From positions 165,481-229,480 of the forward strand of contig NZ_JABWGO010000006.1 in the NCBI RefSeq assembly GCF_013363995.1: a stretch of DNA of 64,000 bases, in the 5' to 3' direction. Numbering within the stretch: the first letter of the stretch is position 1; the number at the start of each line of letters is the position of its first letter. Origin of the DNA: Nonomuraea rhodomycinica (lineage in GTDB: Bacteria > Actinomycetota > Actinomycetes > Streptosporangiales > Streptosporangiaceae). The notes below the pieces were generated by a model. The model did not search any database, was not told the origin of the DNA, and was given only the letters and a program-made list of their open reading frames with translations. Made by a program: the position numbers and the translations under genes. Of the stretch, positions 29,901 to 37,149 are shown piece by piece.

Positions 29901-30137
29901 GACCTCCAGCTCCCAGACGACTGCGAGTTCTTCGCCGAGTCGGTCCTCTTCCAGCGATTGGAGGCCCACGACATGCGTGAGACCTGCCGTACCCTCATCA
30001 GCGGGGCTGCGGGGCAGTCCCTGTTGCTGGACGGAGGTCACTGCCCACATCGACCCGCGCACGTTGACCACCTGGCCGGCGACCGGCAGCGGCGGCATCC
30101 GGTCGAGTGATCCCCGAACGCCAGTGTCGACCGCCAT
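26949..30137 (-). CDS. drmD: DISARM class 1 SNF2-like helicase DrmD
   Basis: A protein of 1062 residues from ATG 30137, preceded by AAGGAG with six-base spacing; an in-frame ATG at 30164 has no better site. SNF2/SF2 motifs: ADDVGLGKTIEAG (about residue 157), VVDEAHH (about 274), LSATPHNG, and C-terminal ATDSAGEGIDLQ with RIGRIDRYGQ (about 625). The C-terminal 350 residues include a charged coiled-coil region ending DEEQREITSIEERY. DrmD is the class 1-specific remodeller-type helicase. It is first in the operon, so its promoter in 30138-30225 should drive all five DISARM genes. Confidence 0.92.
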   Translation of the reverse strand: MAVDTGVRGSLDRMPPLPVAGQVVNVRGSMWAVTSVQQQGLPRSPADEGTAGLTHVVGLQSLEEDRLGEELAVVWELEVGHTVAPDQGLPEKISLDAFDDPNTLAAFVDAVRWGAVTSADTNSYQAPFRSGANVEAYQLEPLRRALQSARTNLLLADDVGLGKTIEAGLVVQELLLRHRARSVIIVCPPSLALKWQDEMREKFGLDFVIVNSDLMADVKRTHGLHANPFRLFPRVIVSMAWLPSLRAQRLLRDLFADVRDTGTARRFAFDVLVVDEAHHVAPAGPTAVTGGRGYAVDSQRTLATKALAEKCEHRLFLSATPHNGYPESFTALLEMIDGRRFTRGANLDEQALREVTVRRLKTDLKDKDFKRRQLKKIPFTPGKEEQRHFALLDDILTKSARANGKGRSGDIVAMLLKKRFISSPWSFALTLEQYESSGATGRPLNLDEDDDSYYQEVLGSGQSDEEEGRIEQPEFTTLRRSKGSDPLIAASAGEIESLIEWGQRYEHRPDSRLEALLTFLDGVCRPDGKWGNERVVVFTEYAATLGWIARVLIQRGYKDVLEIIQGSTPAEERELIRARFTAPPTPEHKVRVLLATDSAGEGIDLQDHCHRLVNFDIPFNPSRLEQRIGRIDRYGQHHTPEIYHFAPTADSTTYAADMDFMRRIAEKVGNVAQDLGSVNQVIDAEIQNHFSPTGASRKKRQVAPEDGNAIINRALAGGMELNRQLTQLSSTYEERKAEMHLTPANARRVVDAAFAITAQPPLKEIGDVDTDAQVFQVPILGRAWQPALRGLDTRLKPGELRPITFDDQAAKDRSDLVHIHLGHALMQRSARVLRSTLFSVDSPVHRVTAVIVDDLEQSCVAAVSRLVLVGRGGLRLHEEVFLTGIRVRGQALSEEKVENVLDGALDAENLTLADEPVRATLTEFWNADEGHLRTRLLRAMERKAESRQVKVTEALQSRRDADISRVREIFTAFRVNLRESRDRLAAEILRQDEDQLFTDDQQRQRRIDLRAMEDRLASLDDEEQREITSIEERYADIKPHVSAAAIVFALTPQDAEAGRIHT

Positions 30138-30225
30138 GTCCGTCTCCTTGTCCCCGTGGGCCACCCGGTGCGCCTATCTTGGCGATCCTTTTCGAAAATC
30201 GCAAGACGCTTGGTAGTCTGCCGAT
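30138..30225. promoter_or_regulatory. Shared divergent promoter/operator of DISARM and the XRE-ImmA/IrrE gene
   Basis: The 88-bp gap contains a perfect palindrome TTTTCGAAAA (30189-30198), flanked by GCGAT and TCGC. On the plus strand a -10-like TAGTCT (30214-30219) ends six bases before GTG 30226, a leaderless arrangement. On the minus strand TTGCGA (complement of 30199-30204) and AGATAG (complement near 30174-30179) could be the -35 and -10 of the drmD promoter, which would put the palindrome between them. Binding by the adjacent XRE protein is an inference. Confidence 0.5.
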
Positions 30226-31329
30226 GTGTCTAGCATCGCCGACCGTGTCCGGCAGCTGATCGAGACCTCTGGCCTCAGCCAGCATGTCTTCGGTCGGCGG
30301 ATCGGGCTCGATGATTCCAAGTTGTCCAAGTCGCTCGGCGGCACCCGCCGGTTCTCCTCTCTCGACCTGGCTCGCATCGCCGACGAGTTCAAGGTAAGCG
30401 TCGACTGGCTCATCACCGGCGAGGAGCCACCTCTGGCAGTGGCCGCCAGGACGACCACCGGGCGGGCCGCCGAAGCCCTGGATATAGCTCGGCGGTATAG
30501 CACAATGCGCACCGACCTTGCCGCGCTCGGCTACCAGCCACCCTGGGTGCCGCCGGATGCCGACCTGAGATTCGGGAGCTACCTCGACCGGGCGCGACGC
30601 CTCGCTGACTTTGCCCAAGCCAGACTCCGCGAGGAGAATCTTTCGATTCTTGGCCGAGATCTCCTCGACTTGGCGGAAAATGTTTTCGGTGTCGATGTTG
30701 CCGTGGTTGAACTCGGCACAGGTTTCGACGGTCTGGCGGTGTCCTCAGAGGAGGTGAAGCTCATCGTGCTGGCGACCACCCGCGTGCCCGCGCGGCAGCG
30801 CTTCACCCTCGCCCACGAACTGGGCCACCTGATGGCCGGGGATGATCAGGCGGTGCACGTCGATCGCGATGTCTTCGACAAAGCACAGTCGCGTGAACCG
30901 AGCGAGCTACAGGCGAACGCCTTCGCCTCAGCCCTCCTCATGCCCGAAGCGCTCCTCCGTGAGCGTCTCAAACAAGGCGGACTCTCCGAAAAGACCTTCG
31001 CCGAACTGGCTTGTGACCTGCGGGTGAGCCCATCCAGCCTCGCCATCCGGCTGTCCCAGCTCCGGATAATCGACTCTGGCGGAGCCGACCGGTACAAGCG
31101 CATGACCGGCGCTGACGCCGCCCGGCTCGCGGGTAAGGGTGAGTGGTATGCCCGCTGGGTGACCGAAACGGGCACACCGCGCCCGCCTGGCCTCCTGCTT
31201 CGCGACGCCTATTCCGCATATGAGACCGGTCAGGCGACGCTCCGGCCGTACGCGAACCTCCTCGGTGAGGATGTGGACAGCCTGCGAGCCGCGCTGGAGT
31301 CCGACGAGGGGACGCCGGCCGCCTTATGA
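30226..31329 (+). CDS. XRE-family regulator fused to ImmA/IrrE metallopeptidase
   Basis: A protein of 367 residues starting at GTG 30226. Residues 5-60 form an XRE helix-turn-helix (RQLIETSGLSQHVFGRRIGL...LSKSLGG is the first part). Residues about 130-290 form an ImmA/IrrE (COG2856) peptidase with the zinc motif HELGH at about 198 and NAFASALLMP downstream. Such fusions act as repressors that can cleave a partner or themselves on a signal, and as antitoxin-like genes paired with small toxins. It is divergent from DISARM and overlaps the PIN-like gene by four bases (ATGA). Likely autoregulator and possible controller of DISARM; the latter is inference. Confidence 0.85.
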   Translation: MSSIADRVRQLIETSGLSQHVFGRRIGLDDSKLSKSLGGTRRFSSLDLARIADEFKVSVDWLITGEEPPLAVAARTTTGRAAEALDIARRYSTMRTDLAALGYQPPWVPPDADLRFGSYLDRARRLADFAQARLREENLSILGRDLLDLAENVFGVDVAVVELGTGFDGLAVSSEEVKLIVLATTRVPARQRFTLAHELGHLMAGDDQAVHVDRDVFDKAQSREPSELQANAFASALLMPEALLRERLKQGGLSEKTFAELACDLRVSPSSLAIRLSQLRIIDSGGADRYKRMTGADAARLAGKGEWYARWVTETGTPRPPGLLLRDAYSAYETGQATLRPYANLLGEDVDSLRAALESDEGTPAAL

Positions 31330-31865
31330 CCACTTACCTCTTCCCCGACAACACCGTCCTGTGCAACTTCGCCTGCGTTGACCGGCTGGACCTGCTGGAG
31401 GTAACGCTCAACGGCCGTGGACGGTGGACCGAGGCCGTCGCCTATGAGGCATCCCAGTCGGCTGTGCACCTCCCCGCTCTCGCATGCCTGGACGCGAACG
31501 GATGGCTCGGCGAGCCCATCGAGATCGACGACCCGGACGACGCCCACAAGATCGAGTCTATCCGCCGCGTGGTCTTCGGCGGTGACGACCTATTCCCCCT
31601 CAAGCACCTGGGTGAGGCCCAGTCCTGCTACGTCATCAAGAACTGGGCTGAGCTCACCGGCTCCTGGTGGATCTCCGACGATCGAGAGTCCCTACGGTAT
31701 GCCCACTTTCAGAGCATCACCACACGCGAGACGCTCGACATCATGACCATGGCCGTAGTCAACGGGGATATCGAGGCCAAGGATGGCTTCACCCTCATGC
31801 AGAAAATGGAGTCGCATGGCCGTCGCCTCCGCATGCCCTGTTCTTGGCAGGATTTGGGAGGGTGA
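31326..31865 (+). CDS. PIN-like domain protein, putative toxin partner of the XRE-ImmA/IrrE protein
   Basis: A protein of 179 residues. Acidic positions fit a PIN nuclease: Asp8 in LFPDNTVLCNF, an acidic LGEAQSCYVI helix, and the SDDRES strand near residue 118. The start overlaps the stop of the XRE-ImmA/IrrE gene in an ATGA junction, so both are made together. COG2856-XRE proteins are known partners of PIN-type ribonuclease toxins. The pair may be an independent toxin-antitoxin module or a guard for DISARM. Motif match is by eye and the fold assignment is moderate. Confidence 0.65.
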   Translation: MTTYLFPDNTVLCNFACVDRLDLLEVTLNGRGRWTEAVAYEASQSAVHLPALACLDANGWLGEPIEIDDPDDAHKIESIRRVVFGGDDLFPLKHLGEAQSCYVIKNWAELTGSWWISDDRESLRYAHFQSITTRETLDIMTMAVVNGDIEAKDGFTLMQKMESHGRRLRMPCSWQDLGG

Positions 31866-32714
31866 GGGCAAAGAGCGCCTCCATCAAACCCAGTGAGACT
31901 GGAGGGACAGGCGCGGTATCACCCTCGACACCATATACCGCCAGCTCACGCGCGATCTCATCTCCAAAATCCACCCTGGCCGCTACACCGCTGCAGCACA
32001 ACCATCGGTCCCCTCGTCGAAACCGAGAGAATGTTAACTGCCGGCCTTGGGGGAAGATCACATCACATTCGAACGTCACATGATCGAGAAGAGGACGGTC
32101 TCACCGGCTCTGCTAAGGACCGCTGTGGCATACAACTGTCTCCAAGCTTCCAAGGTTGACAGTGATGCATTCCGTACATGGCTGATAGCCGAGGTTGCCT
32201 TTACAGCAACCCGGCGTGCCCGGTGGCAAGGGCCGACGGAGTCGGTCCGCAGCAGCCGATCGCCTCCAGCCCCGTACGGCGAGCACCGAAGTCGGTGATC
32301 GTCACAGTCTTGGCCTGCATCCCGCACCTGGGTGCCATACAAAAGGCCGGCGAGCGACTGCCTGCTTTCGTTGCAAACGGGGGCCGTTCACGACGTGGCC
32401 CGTTCGTTCTCCTGGTCAGACGGCAGATGTCGATCAGTGCCAGGTGAACCTGTGAGGCGGGTTGCTGTATCCCGCTGCTGTACAGAACCCCGGCAGATGA
32501 TCAGCTCTACTCATTCGATGGCAAGGGGACCCGTACCGCAGGGCCGCCAGGCCCGAGGAACGGAAGCCCCGCGGCAGCCTGACTTCCCGCTTGTTAAGCT
32601 AAGCGAAACCTCCAACTCGAGCACCTGGTGCCTGGGCTAGAAGACAGCTCACGTTCGCCCTTTGAGCACATATGGTGTCCGATCTTGTCGGCAGCTCAGC
32701 GTTCTCAGCGCAGC
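31866..32714. other. Gene-free stretch with decayed coding traces
   Basis: No intact gene. A short frame at about 31919-32038 on the plus strand (TLDTIYRQLTRDLISKIHPG) resembles the start of a GntR winged helix but has no start codon, no downstream domain and ends quickly. The remainder has broken frames on both strands. It looks like eroded island DNA. Confidence 0.45.
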
Positions 32715-32948
32715 TTAGAGCTGTTTCATGAGTGATTGAAGGTCGCGATGAAGCTTATTGACTCTGCCTAGCCGTTGCGATGCGTTCGCGATGTGGGCAG
32801 TATGCGCGCGCTCGCCTACGACGTAGTGGCAGTAGCCGGCGGCTGCGGTCAGGTACATCATGTCGATGAGATCGTTATCTGCCCAGCGAAGCTGGCCGTC
32901 AGAGAGCTTCTCATGGAGAACCTCCCGGAAAAGGCCCAGTGCTGGCAT
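32715..32948 (-). pseudogene. C-terminal fragment of an uncharacterised protein
   Basis: A 77-codon remnant with protein-like composition (NDLIDMMYLTAAAGYCHYVV, then GERAHTAHIANASQRLG). The ND.IDM.YL.AAGYC pattern looks like the C-terminal helical part of a larger actinobacterial hypothetical protein. It lacks its N-terminal part and lies directly behind the broken HEPN-like gene, so it may be the fused remains of a second gene. Confidence 0.45.
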
Positions 32949-33574
32949 GGTGGGTAGGCGGCATCTTCATGAGCTGACTTCCACGTCTTCGATGCCGGGT
33001 CGACATCACGAAGCCGAAGGCGGGGTGATCCTCTTGTGAGCTCGTTGATCAAGAACAGAATGGCGAGATTCTCACCCGACGAACTGGATCCAGCTATGCG
33101 CTGTAGAAGCGCTTCCAGTGCCGTAGCCGCGGTCTGGACCACTGGACGGATATGGCCGTCGTCCCACAGCTTCCCAGCCGCACTCCAGATGTTCGGATGT
33201 CGTTCAGACGCTACAACTGGGGACCGACAGGACCCACTATCTCAGCCAATTCCTCTCGCTGAGCCAAGATGGCAATCGCCTCGACGATCGCGACGCGAGC
33301 TTGTGTGAACGGATGGGCCTCCATGCAGGCCCTCTTCGTGTTCGACGACCTTCGCCGCTAGGTCCTTCTGTCCCATCACTGTGATCACATCGTGGGCTAG
33401 CTTCGTCCTTGTTCGGACCTCGTCGATTAGCGCCTCCACTTGTAGAGCAAGCCCAGGCTGCTCCTGATACGGCGCTTGCTTACCCCACCGCCGTTCGTAC
33501 AGCTCGCCCCAACGGTAAATAAGTGCAAGTAAACCGGCCAGACGTTCACGCGCCAGAGAATAATTCACGGCCAC
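32858..33574 (-). pseudogene. Frameshifted HEPN/TIGR02391-like gene
   Basis: Three pieces on the minus strand read as one protein across two frame changes. The first runs from 33574 (MAVNYSLARERLAGLLALIY) to about 33320. The next frame gives ARVAIVEAIAILAQREELAE to about 33240. A third frame gives ERHPNIWSAAGKLWDDGHIR and then PVVQTAATALEALLQRIAG, continuing to about 32960. The HP.IW.AA..LW.DGH...V..AAT.L..LLQ pattern is typical of the TIGR02391 (Ymh) family, a HEPN-like group common in defence islands. The usual C-terminus is missing. The gene is dead as written unless the frame changes are sequencing errors. Confidence 0.6.
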
Positions 33575-33871
33575 AACCCTACAGCGAGGTACGACATCTA
33601 GGGATCTCGGCTGTTTGCAGAGCAGCCCGCCTCGCCCTACAGGCCGACACGACCGTCTTGCCCTTTGGCCTGTTTCGCAAGGCAGTCAGAGCGGTGGCCC
33701 GAACATCTGTTGCCAAGTGCCCGGCACCTAGGATCGCAGAGGTAGAGACTCCCGTCAGGAGCGTGCAGATGACAGTATGAAACTATCCGGATCGAGTAGA
33801 GCGTCCTATCTGGTAACGAGACTGTAGCCTGATCGCCCATCAGGCAGGAGTGTATATTGCACTTATGGTGC
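33575..33871. other. Intergenic stretch before the IS element
   Basis: No gene or clear signal seen between the start of the broken HEPN-like gene and the left inverted repeat of the IS481-family element. Confidence 0.4.
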
Positions 33872-35450
33872 TGTCGGGTCTCATGACCCGTGTGACACAC
33901 CGTGCTCAGGACGTGCGTAACACTTCGCCGAGTGCTGGTGGAGTTGAGCGTGGTCGAGCAGCGGTACCAAGCCGTGCTGCAGGTGTTATCAGGGGCGAGT
34001 GTCACCGAGGTCGCCCGCAGGTTCGGGGTCTCACGTCAGGCGGTGCATCGATGGCTTGGCCGATACCGCGATCAGGGCCTGGCCGGGCTGGCAGACCGTT
34101 CATCCCGCCCACGCACCTCACCGACCCGGACACCGGCCCAGGTGGAGGCGCTGATCTGCGAGCTGCGGCGTAATCACCCGCGTTGGGGTGCTCGCCGGCT
34201 GGTGTGGGAACTGACCCGCCGAGGCTGCCCCGGGCCGGTGCCGTCGCGGGCGACGGTGCATCGGGTGCTGGTGCGCCATGGCCTCGTGCAGGTCACCCCT
34301 CGGGGACGGCGGCGGGAGGACTACAAGCGCTGGCAGCGCTCCGAGCCGATGCAGCTGTGGCAGATGGACATCGTCGGCGGGATCATGCTGGCCGATGGCA
34401 CCGAGTGCAAGGTCGTCACCGGGGTTGACGACTATTCCCGATACTGCGTCGCCGCCACCGTGGTGGCTCGCCCCACCGGCCGGGCCGTCTGCTCGGCCCT
34501 CGCCACGGCCATGCGCCGCTACGGAATCCCCGAAGAACTGCTCACCGACAACGGCAAGCAGTTCACCGCCCGGTTCGGCCGCGGCGGGGAAGTGCTGTTC
34601 GACCGGATCTGCCGCGAGAACGGCATCACTCACCGGCTCACCCGACCCCACTCACCCACAACCACCGGCAAAGTCGAACGCTTCCACCAAACCCTGCGGC
34701 GCGAACTCCTGGACGAGCACGGCCCGTTCACCAGCATCGAGCATGCCCAGCAGGTCCTGGACGCCTTCGTCGCCGACTACAACACCCACCGGCCCCACCA
34801 GAGCCTGGACATGGACCGCCCCGCCGACCGGTTCCACCCCCGCCACGACGACCACCTGCCGCTGCGGCTTCCACCAGCCCTCCATGGCTTCCCCGATCCG
34901 CACGCCGAACCGGAGCCCGAACCAGCGGTGGAGTCACCAGTGCAGGCCGAGCCAGCCCAACTGGTGATGCCGGCTGACGGGATCGACCCGGTCGACCTGG
35001 CCGTCGAGTTCACCCGAATCGTCCCCGCCTCAGGCAACCTGGCCGTCTGCGGACAGCAGTTCTGGCTCGGCACCCACCGGGCCGGCCTCACGATCACCCT
35101 GCGGGCCGATACCGGCACCGTCGAACTGCTGGCCGCCGGTGTCAGGATCAAGAAGGTCCCGTCCCGGCTGATGCCTCAGCATCTGCGCCAGCTGCTGGCC
35201 GAAGGCGGCACCCGCATCCAGCCCGCACCCAAACCGGCCCGCCCCGGCCCCCATCAGGCGGTCGAGGTGTATCTCGGTCACGGTCTATGACCTGCCTTAA
35301 CCGTTTGGCTCTGCTGAGGCCCGGGCCGTTAACATCCCTGCTCGCGCCAACCCGCGGTACTGTCATCCACAGGACATGCCAAAGATCATCTAGCTGGAGT
35401 GTCACCCACCTCCCGAGCCGGATCTGTCGCACGGGTGCTGAGACCTGACA
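33872..35450 (+). mobile_element. IS481-family insertion sequence
   Basis: A 1579-bp element with imperfect terminal inverted repeats beginning TGTC: the left end at 33872 (TGTCGGGTCTCATGACCCGT) matches the complement of the right end finishing at 35450 (TGTCAGGTCTCAGCACCCGT), and similarity continues for about 35 bp. It encodes one transposase. I see no target-site duplication in the flanks, so the insertion is old or one flank has been lost. Confidence 0.85.
33902..35290 (+). CDS. IS481-family DDE transposase
   Basis: A protein of 462 residues. The N-terminus carries a helix-turn-helix (VTEVARRFGVSRQAVHRWLG). The catalytic core shows WQMDIVGG (first Asp), LTDNGKQFTARF (second Asp) and TGKVERFHQTLRREL (Glu), with HRPHQSLDMDRPADRF at the end of the integrase fold. 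It is longer than the usual IS481 enzyme of about 320 residues because of a C-terminal beta-rich extension (QQFWLGTHRAGLTITLRAD) found in a subgroup of actinobacterial copies. The frame is intact, so it may still be active. The start could be a later GTG near 33940. Confidence 0.9.
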   Translation: MLRTCVTLRRVLVELSVVEQRYQAVLQVLSGASVTEVARRFGVSRQAVHRWLGRYRDQGLAGLADRSSRPRTSPTRTPAQVEALICELRRNHPRWGARRLVWELTRRGCPGPVPSRATVHRVLVRHGLVQVTPRGRRREDYKRWQRSEPMQLWQMDIVGGIMLADGTECKVVTGVDDYSRYCVAATVVARPTGRAVCSALATAMRRYGIPEELLTDNGKQFTARFGRGGEVLFDRICRENGITHRLTRPHSPTTTGKVERFHQTLRRELLDEHGPFTSIEHAQQVLDAFVADYNTHRPHQSLDMDRPADRFHPRHDDHLPLRLPPALHGFPDPHAEPEPEPAVESPVQAEPAQLVMPADGIDPVDLAVEFTRIVPASGNLAVCGQQFWLGTHRAGLTITLRADTGTVELLAAGVRIKKVPSRLMPQHLRQLLAEGGTRIQPAPKPARPGPHQAVEVYLGHGL

Positions 35451-35541
35451 ACGGCGATCATGGCTGTGGCCTGGGCTTTGTCCGTCGCTGTCGGTCTGGG
35501 CCGATCACTGCTTGGCGCTAGATTGGGGCGGCTGACTGCGT

Positions 35542-36024
35542 TCAGCCGATGTGTGGACCGCGGCTCCCGTCCGACTGGAGGTAGTGGCTGATGCGCAGGC
35601 TCATAGAGCGATCCATCCGGTAGTTCGTCATCTCATCCCGCGGAACCCAGCTGACTTCGCGGGACTCGGCGCTGGTTGTCGGCTCACCAGCAACGGCTCG
35701 GGCAGTGAGGACGATGGAGAACTCCTGTCGCACCTCGCCGTTGCTCGTGTAGAGGATGACGTGGTTGGGATCGCTGTAGGTCCCGACGAGCCCGGTGACC
35801 TCGCATGTGATGCCCGTTTCTTCCAGCGTCTCGCGCACGGCTGCTGCCGGGATGGACTCGCCGAGATCGATGGCGCCGCCCGGGAGGGCCCAGTTGTCGT
35901 TGTCGGAGCAGCGGATCATGAGGATGTGGCCGGCTTCGTTGGTGACGACGACGTTGACCGAGGGGACGGGGCTGTTCACGGCTGGCGCTTGCGGGTCGTT
36001 GTAGAAGTCGATCCTGCGAGTCAC
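35542..36024 (-). CDS. NUDIX hydrolase
   Basis: A protein of 160 residues with a full Nudix box: GGAIDLGES, then AAAVRETLEETGI, matching GX5EX7REUXEEXGU. It should hydrolyse a nucleoside diphosphate linked to another group; the substrate cannot be read from sequence. It is 10 bp downstream of a small GntR regulator on the same strand, a pairing frequent in actinomycetes, so its expression is probably controlled by that regulator. Confidence 0.88.
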   Translation of the reverse strand: MTRRIDFYNDPQAPAVNSPVPSVNVVVTNEAGHILMIRCSDNDNWALPGGAIDLGESIPAAAVRETLEETGITCEVTGLVGTYSDPNHVILYTSNGEVRQEFSIVLTARAVAGEPTTSAESREVSWVPRDEMTNYRMDRSMSLRISHYLQSDGSRGPHIG

Positions 36025-36034
36025 GGTCCAGAGC

Positions 36035-36304
36035 CTACTTGCTGGACGCCTCGTCTTCCGGTGGGTTGGCGTCGCTTGGCTGGCTGACGAAGCTGCCGAG
36101 GCCGCGGACGGTGTAGATGGTGCCTTCTTCGCGGAGAGCTCGCATCACCTTGTGGGCAGTCATGCGGGCGATGCCGAACTCCTGCATCAGATCGTTCTCG
36201 CTCGGCACTCGTGAGCCCGGGCGGTAAACGCCGGCGGCGATGCGCTCACGGATCACGTCGGCGACCTGCTCCCAGCGAGGCCGGTCCTGGCGGAATTCGA
36301 TCAC
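36035..36304 (-). CDS. Small GntR-family regulator (DNA-binding domain only)
   Basis: A protein of 89 residues consisting of a single winged helix-turn-helix (VADVIRERIAAGVYRPGSRV, then PSENDLMQEFGIARMTAHK and GLGSFV). No effector-binding domain follows, which is shorter than most GntR proteins. It lies directly upstream of the NUDIX gene and is probably co-transcribed with it. On the other side is a divergent gene fragment at 36401, so its own promoter region may be 36305-36400. Confidence 0.87.
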   Translation of the reverse strand: MIEFRQDRPRWEQVADVIRERIAAGVYRPGSRVPSENDLMQEFGIARMTAHKVMRALREEGTIYTVRGLGSFVSQPSDANPPEDEASSK

Positions 36305-36361
36305 GACGTCACTGTAGGAAACCGTAACGCCCCATCGTTTTCCGGATGGCCCTATGGAGCC

Positions 36362-37042
36362 CTATAGACAACCCTTCCGAGCTTTGCTTACGCTGGCCCC
36401 ATGGCACTCCCCGGTTGCGACCTCGACGCGCTTCGCGCCACCTTCCCCGGCTGGTCCTTCTTCCGTAGCGATGCGGGTGCCCTCTACGCGACCAGGCAAG
36501 GCACTCCGCTTCGCAACGCGGAGATCGATGCGGGGCTTGAGCAAACGGTTAGCGCCGACGATTACGTGTCCCTCGTGGCACTGCTGCGAGCGCAGCAGGT
36601 GAAACAGACGGCTGTCGGGCTTGCGGACACCCTCGACGCCGGACACCGCGTAGCCGTCCACGGCGTCGGCCAGGCCGGTGCGGCGGAGCTTGCCGAGCTG
36701 GTCGTCCGCCGTGCCGTTGGTGACGATGCCCACACGCCACCCCGACGTCCGTAACTCGATCAGTCCGTCCACAACGCCCGGGTAGCACCGCACGAGGTGC
36801 GGCATCCGCTGGCGGTAGGCCGCCCACAGTTCTTCGGCAACCTCGGCGAGGCCGAAGTGCTCGCGTACCTTGCTGAAGAAGACGTCCCGGTGTGGGTGGC
36901 CTGCTCGGTCCAAGGCGGCCAACCATGGGACACCATCGGGGCCTAATCGGTGTTGCTTGGCGAACTCGTCGGCCCACCGGAGGAAGGCGGCGTCGAGGTC
37001 GATGAGAGTCCGGTCGAGATCGAAGAGAGCGAGACGCTGCAC
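36362..37042 (-). CDS. HAD-superfamily hydrolase, C-terminus apparently replaced
   Basis: A 226-codon frame from GTG 37042 with AAGGTGA upstream. Motif I is LFDLDRTLIDLD and motif II is VGIVTNGTADDQLGKL; motif III (KPDSRLF) lies near residue 155. After about residue 160 the expected HAD motif IV (GDxxxxD) is absent, and the sequence becomes the complement of a different, plus-strand gene fragment (36401-36598). The junction is at a perfect inverted repeat, 36581-36598. Without motif IV the enzyme is probably inactive; the gene is a rearranged chimera. Confidence 0.65.
   Translation of the reverse strand: MQRLALFDLDRTLIDLDAAFLRWADEFAKQHRLGPDGVPWLAALDRAGHPHRDVFFSKVREHFGLAEVAEELWAAYRQRMPHLVRCYPGVVDGLIELRTSGWRVGIVTNGTADDQLGKLRRTGLADAVDGYAVSGVEGVRKPDSRLFHLLRSQQCHEGHVIVGANRLLKPRIDLRVAKRSALPGRVEGTRIATEEGPAGEGGAKRVEVATGECHGASVSKARKGCL
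36401..36598 (+). pseudogene. 5' fragment of a small actinobacterial protein gene
   Basis: About 66 codons with convincing protein character (DLDALRATFPGWSFFRSDAG, then LYATRQGTPL and DAGLEQTVSADD), ending LVALLRAQQ. It reads away from the GntR gene. After 36598 the frame runs into the antisense strand of the HAD gene, so the native C-terminus is lost or the gene naturally ends near here without its own stop. Function unknown. Confidence 0.5.
36581..36598. repeat. Perfect inverted repeat at a recombination junction
   Basis: CTGCTGCG-AG-CGCAGCAG: 8-bp arms around a 2-base centre. It marks exactly where protein-like sequence switches from the plus-strand gene fragment to the minus-strand HAD gene. 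Confidence 0.6.
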
Positions 37043-37078
37043 TACGTCACCTTAAAGCTGCACTACGTCACCTTAAAG
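37037..37078. repeat. Tandem 21-bp repeat at the HAD gene start
   Basis: Two exact 21-bp copies (37037-37057 and 37058-37078). On the minus strand each contains a Shine-Dalgarno-like AAGGTGA and a GTG. The copy nearest the gene provides the HAD start; the upstream copy would start a three-codon peptide ending in TAA. Confidence 0.75.
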
Positions 37079-37149
37079 ACAGTGCTGCTCAGGAGAGGGG
37101 CCCTACCTTGAAGCCTGTAGATCGGCGTGGAGCGCCGATACTCCGCCGG

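Noticed and set aside
31919-32038. GntR-like N-terminus after the PIN gene
   Set aside because: About 40 codons only, no start codon or ribosome site, and similarity too short to call.
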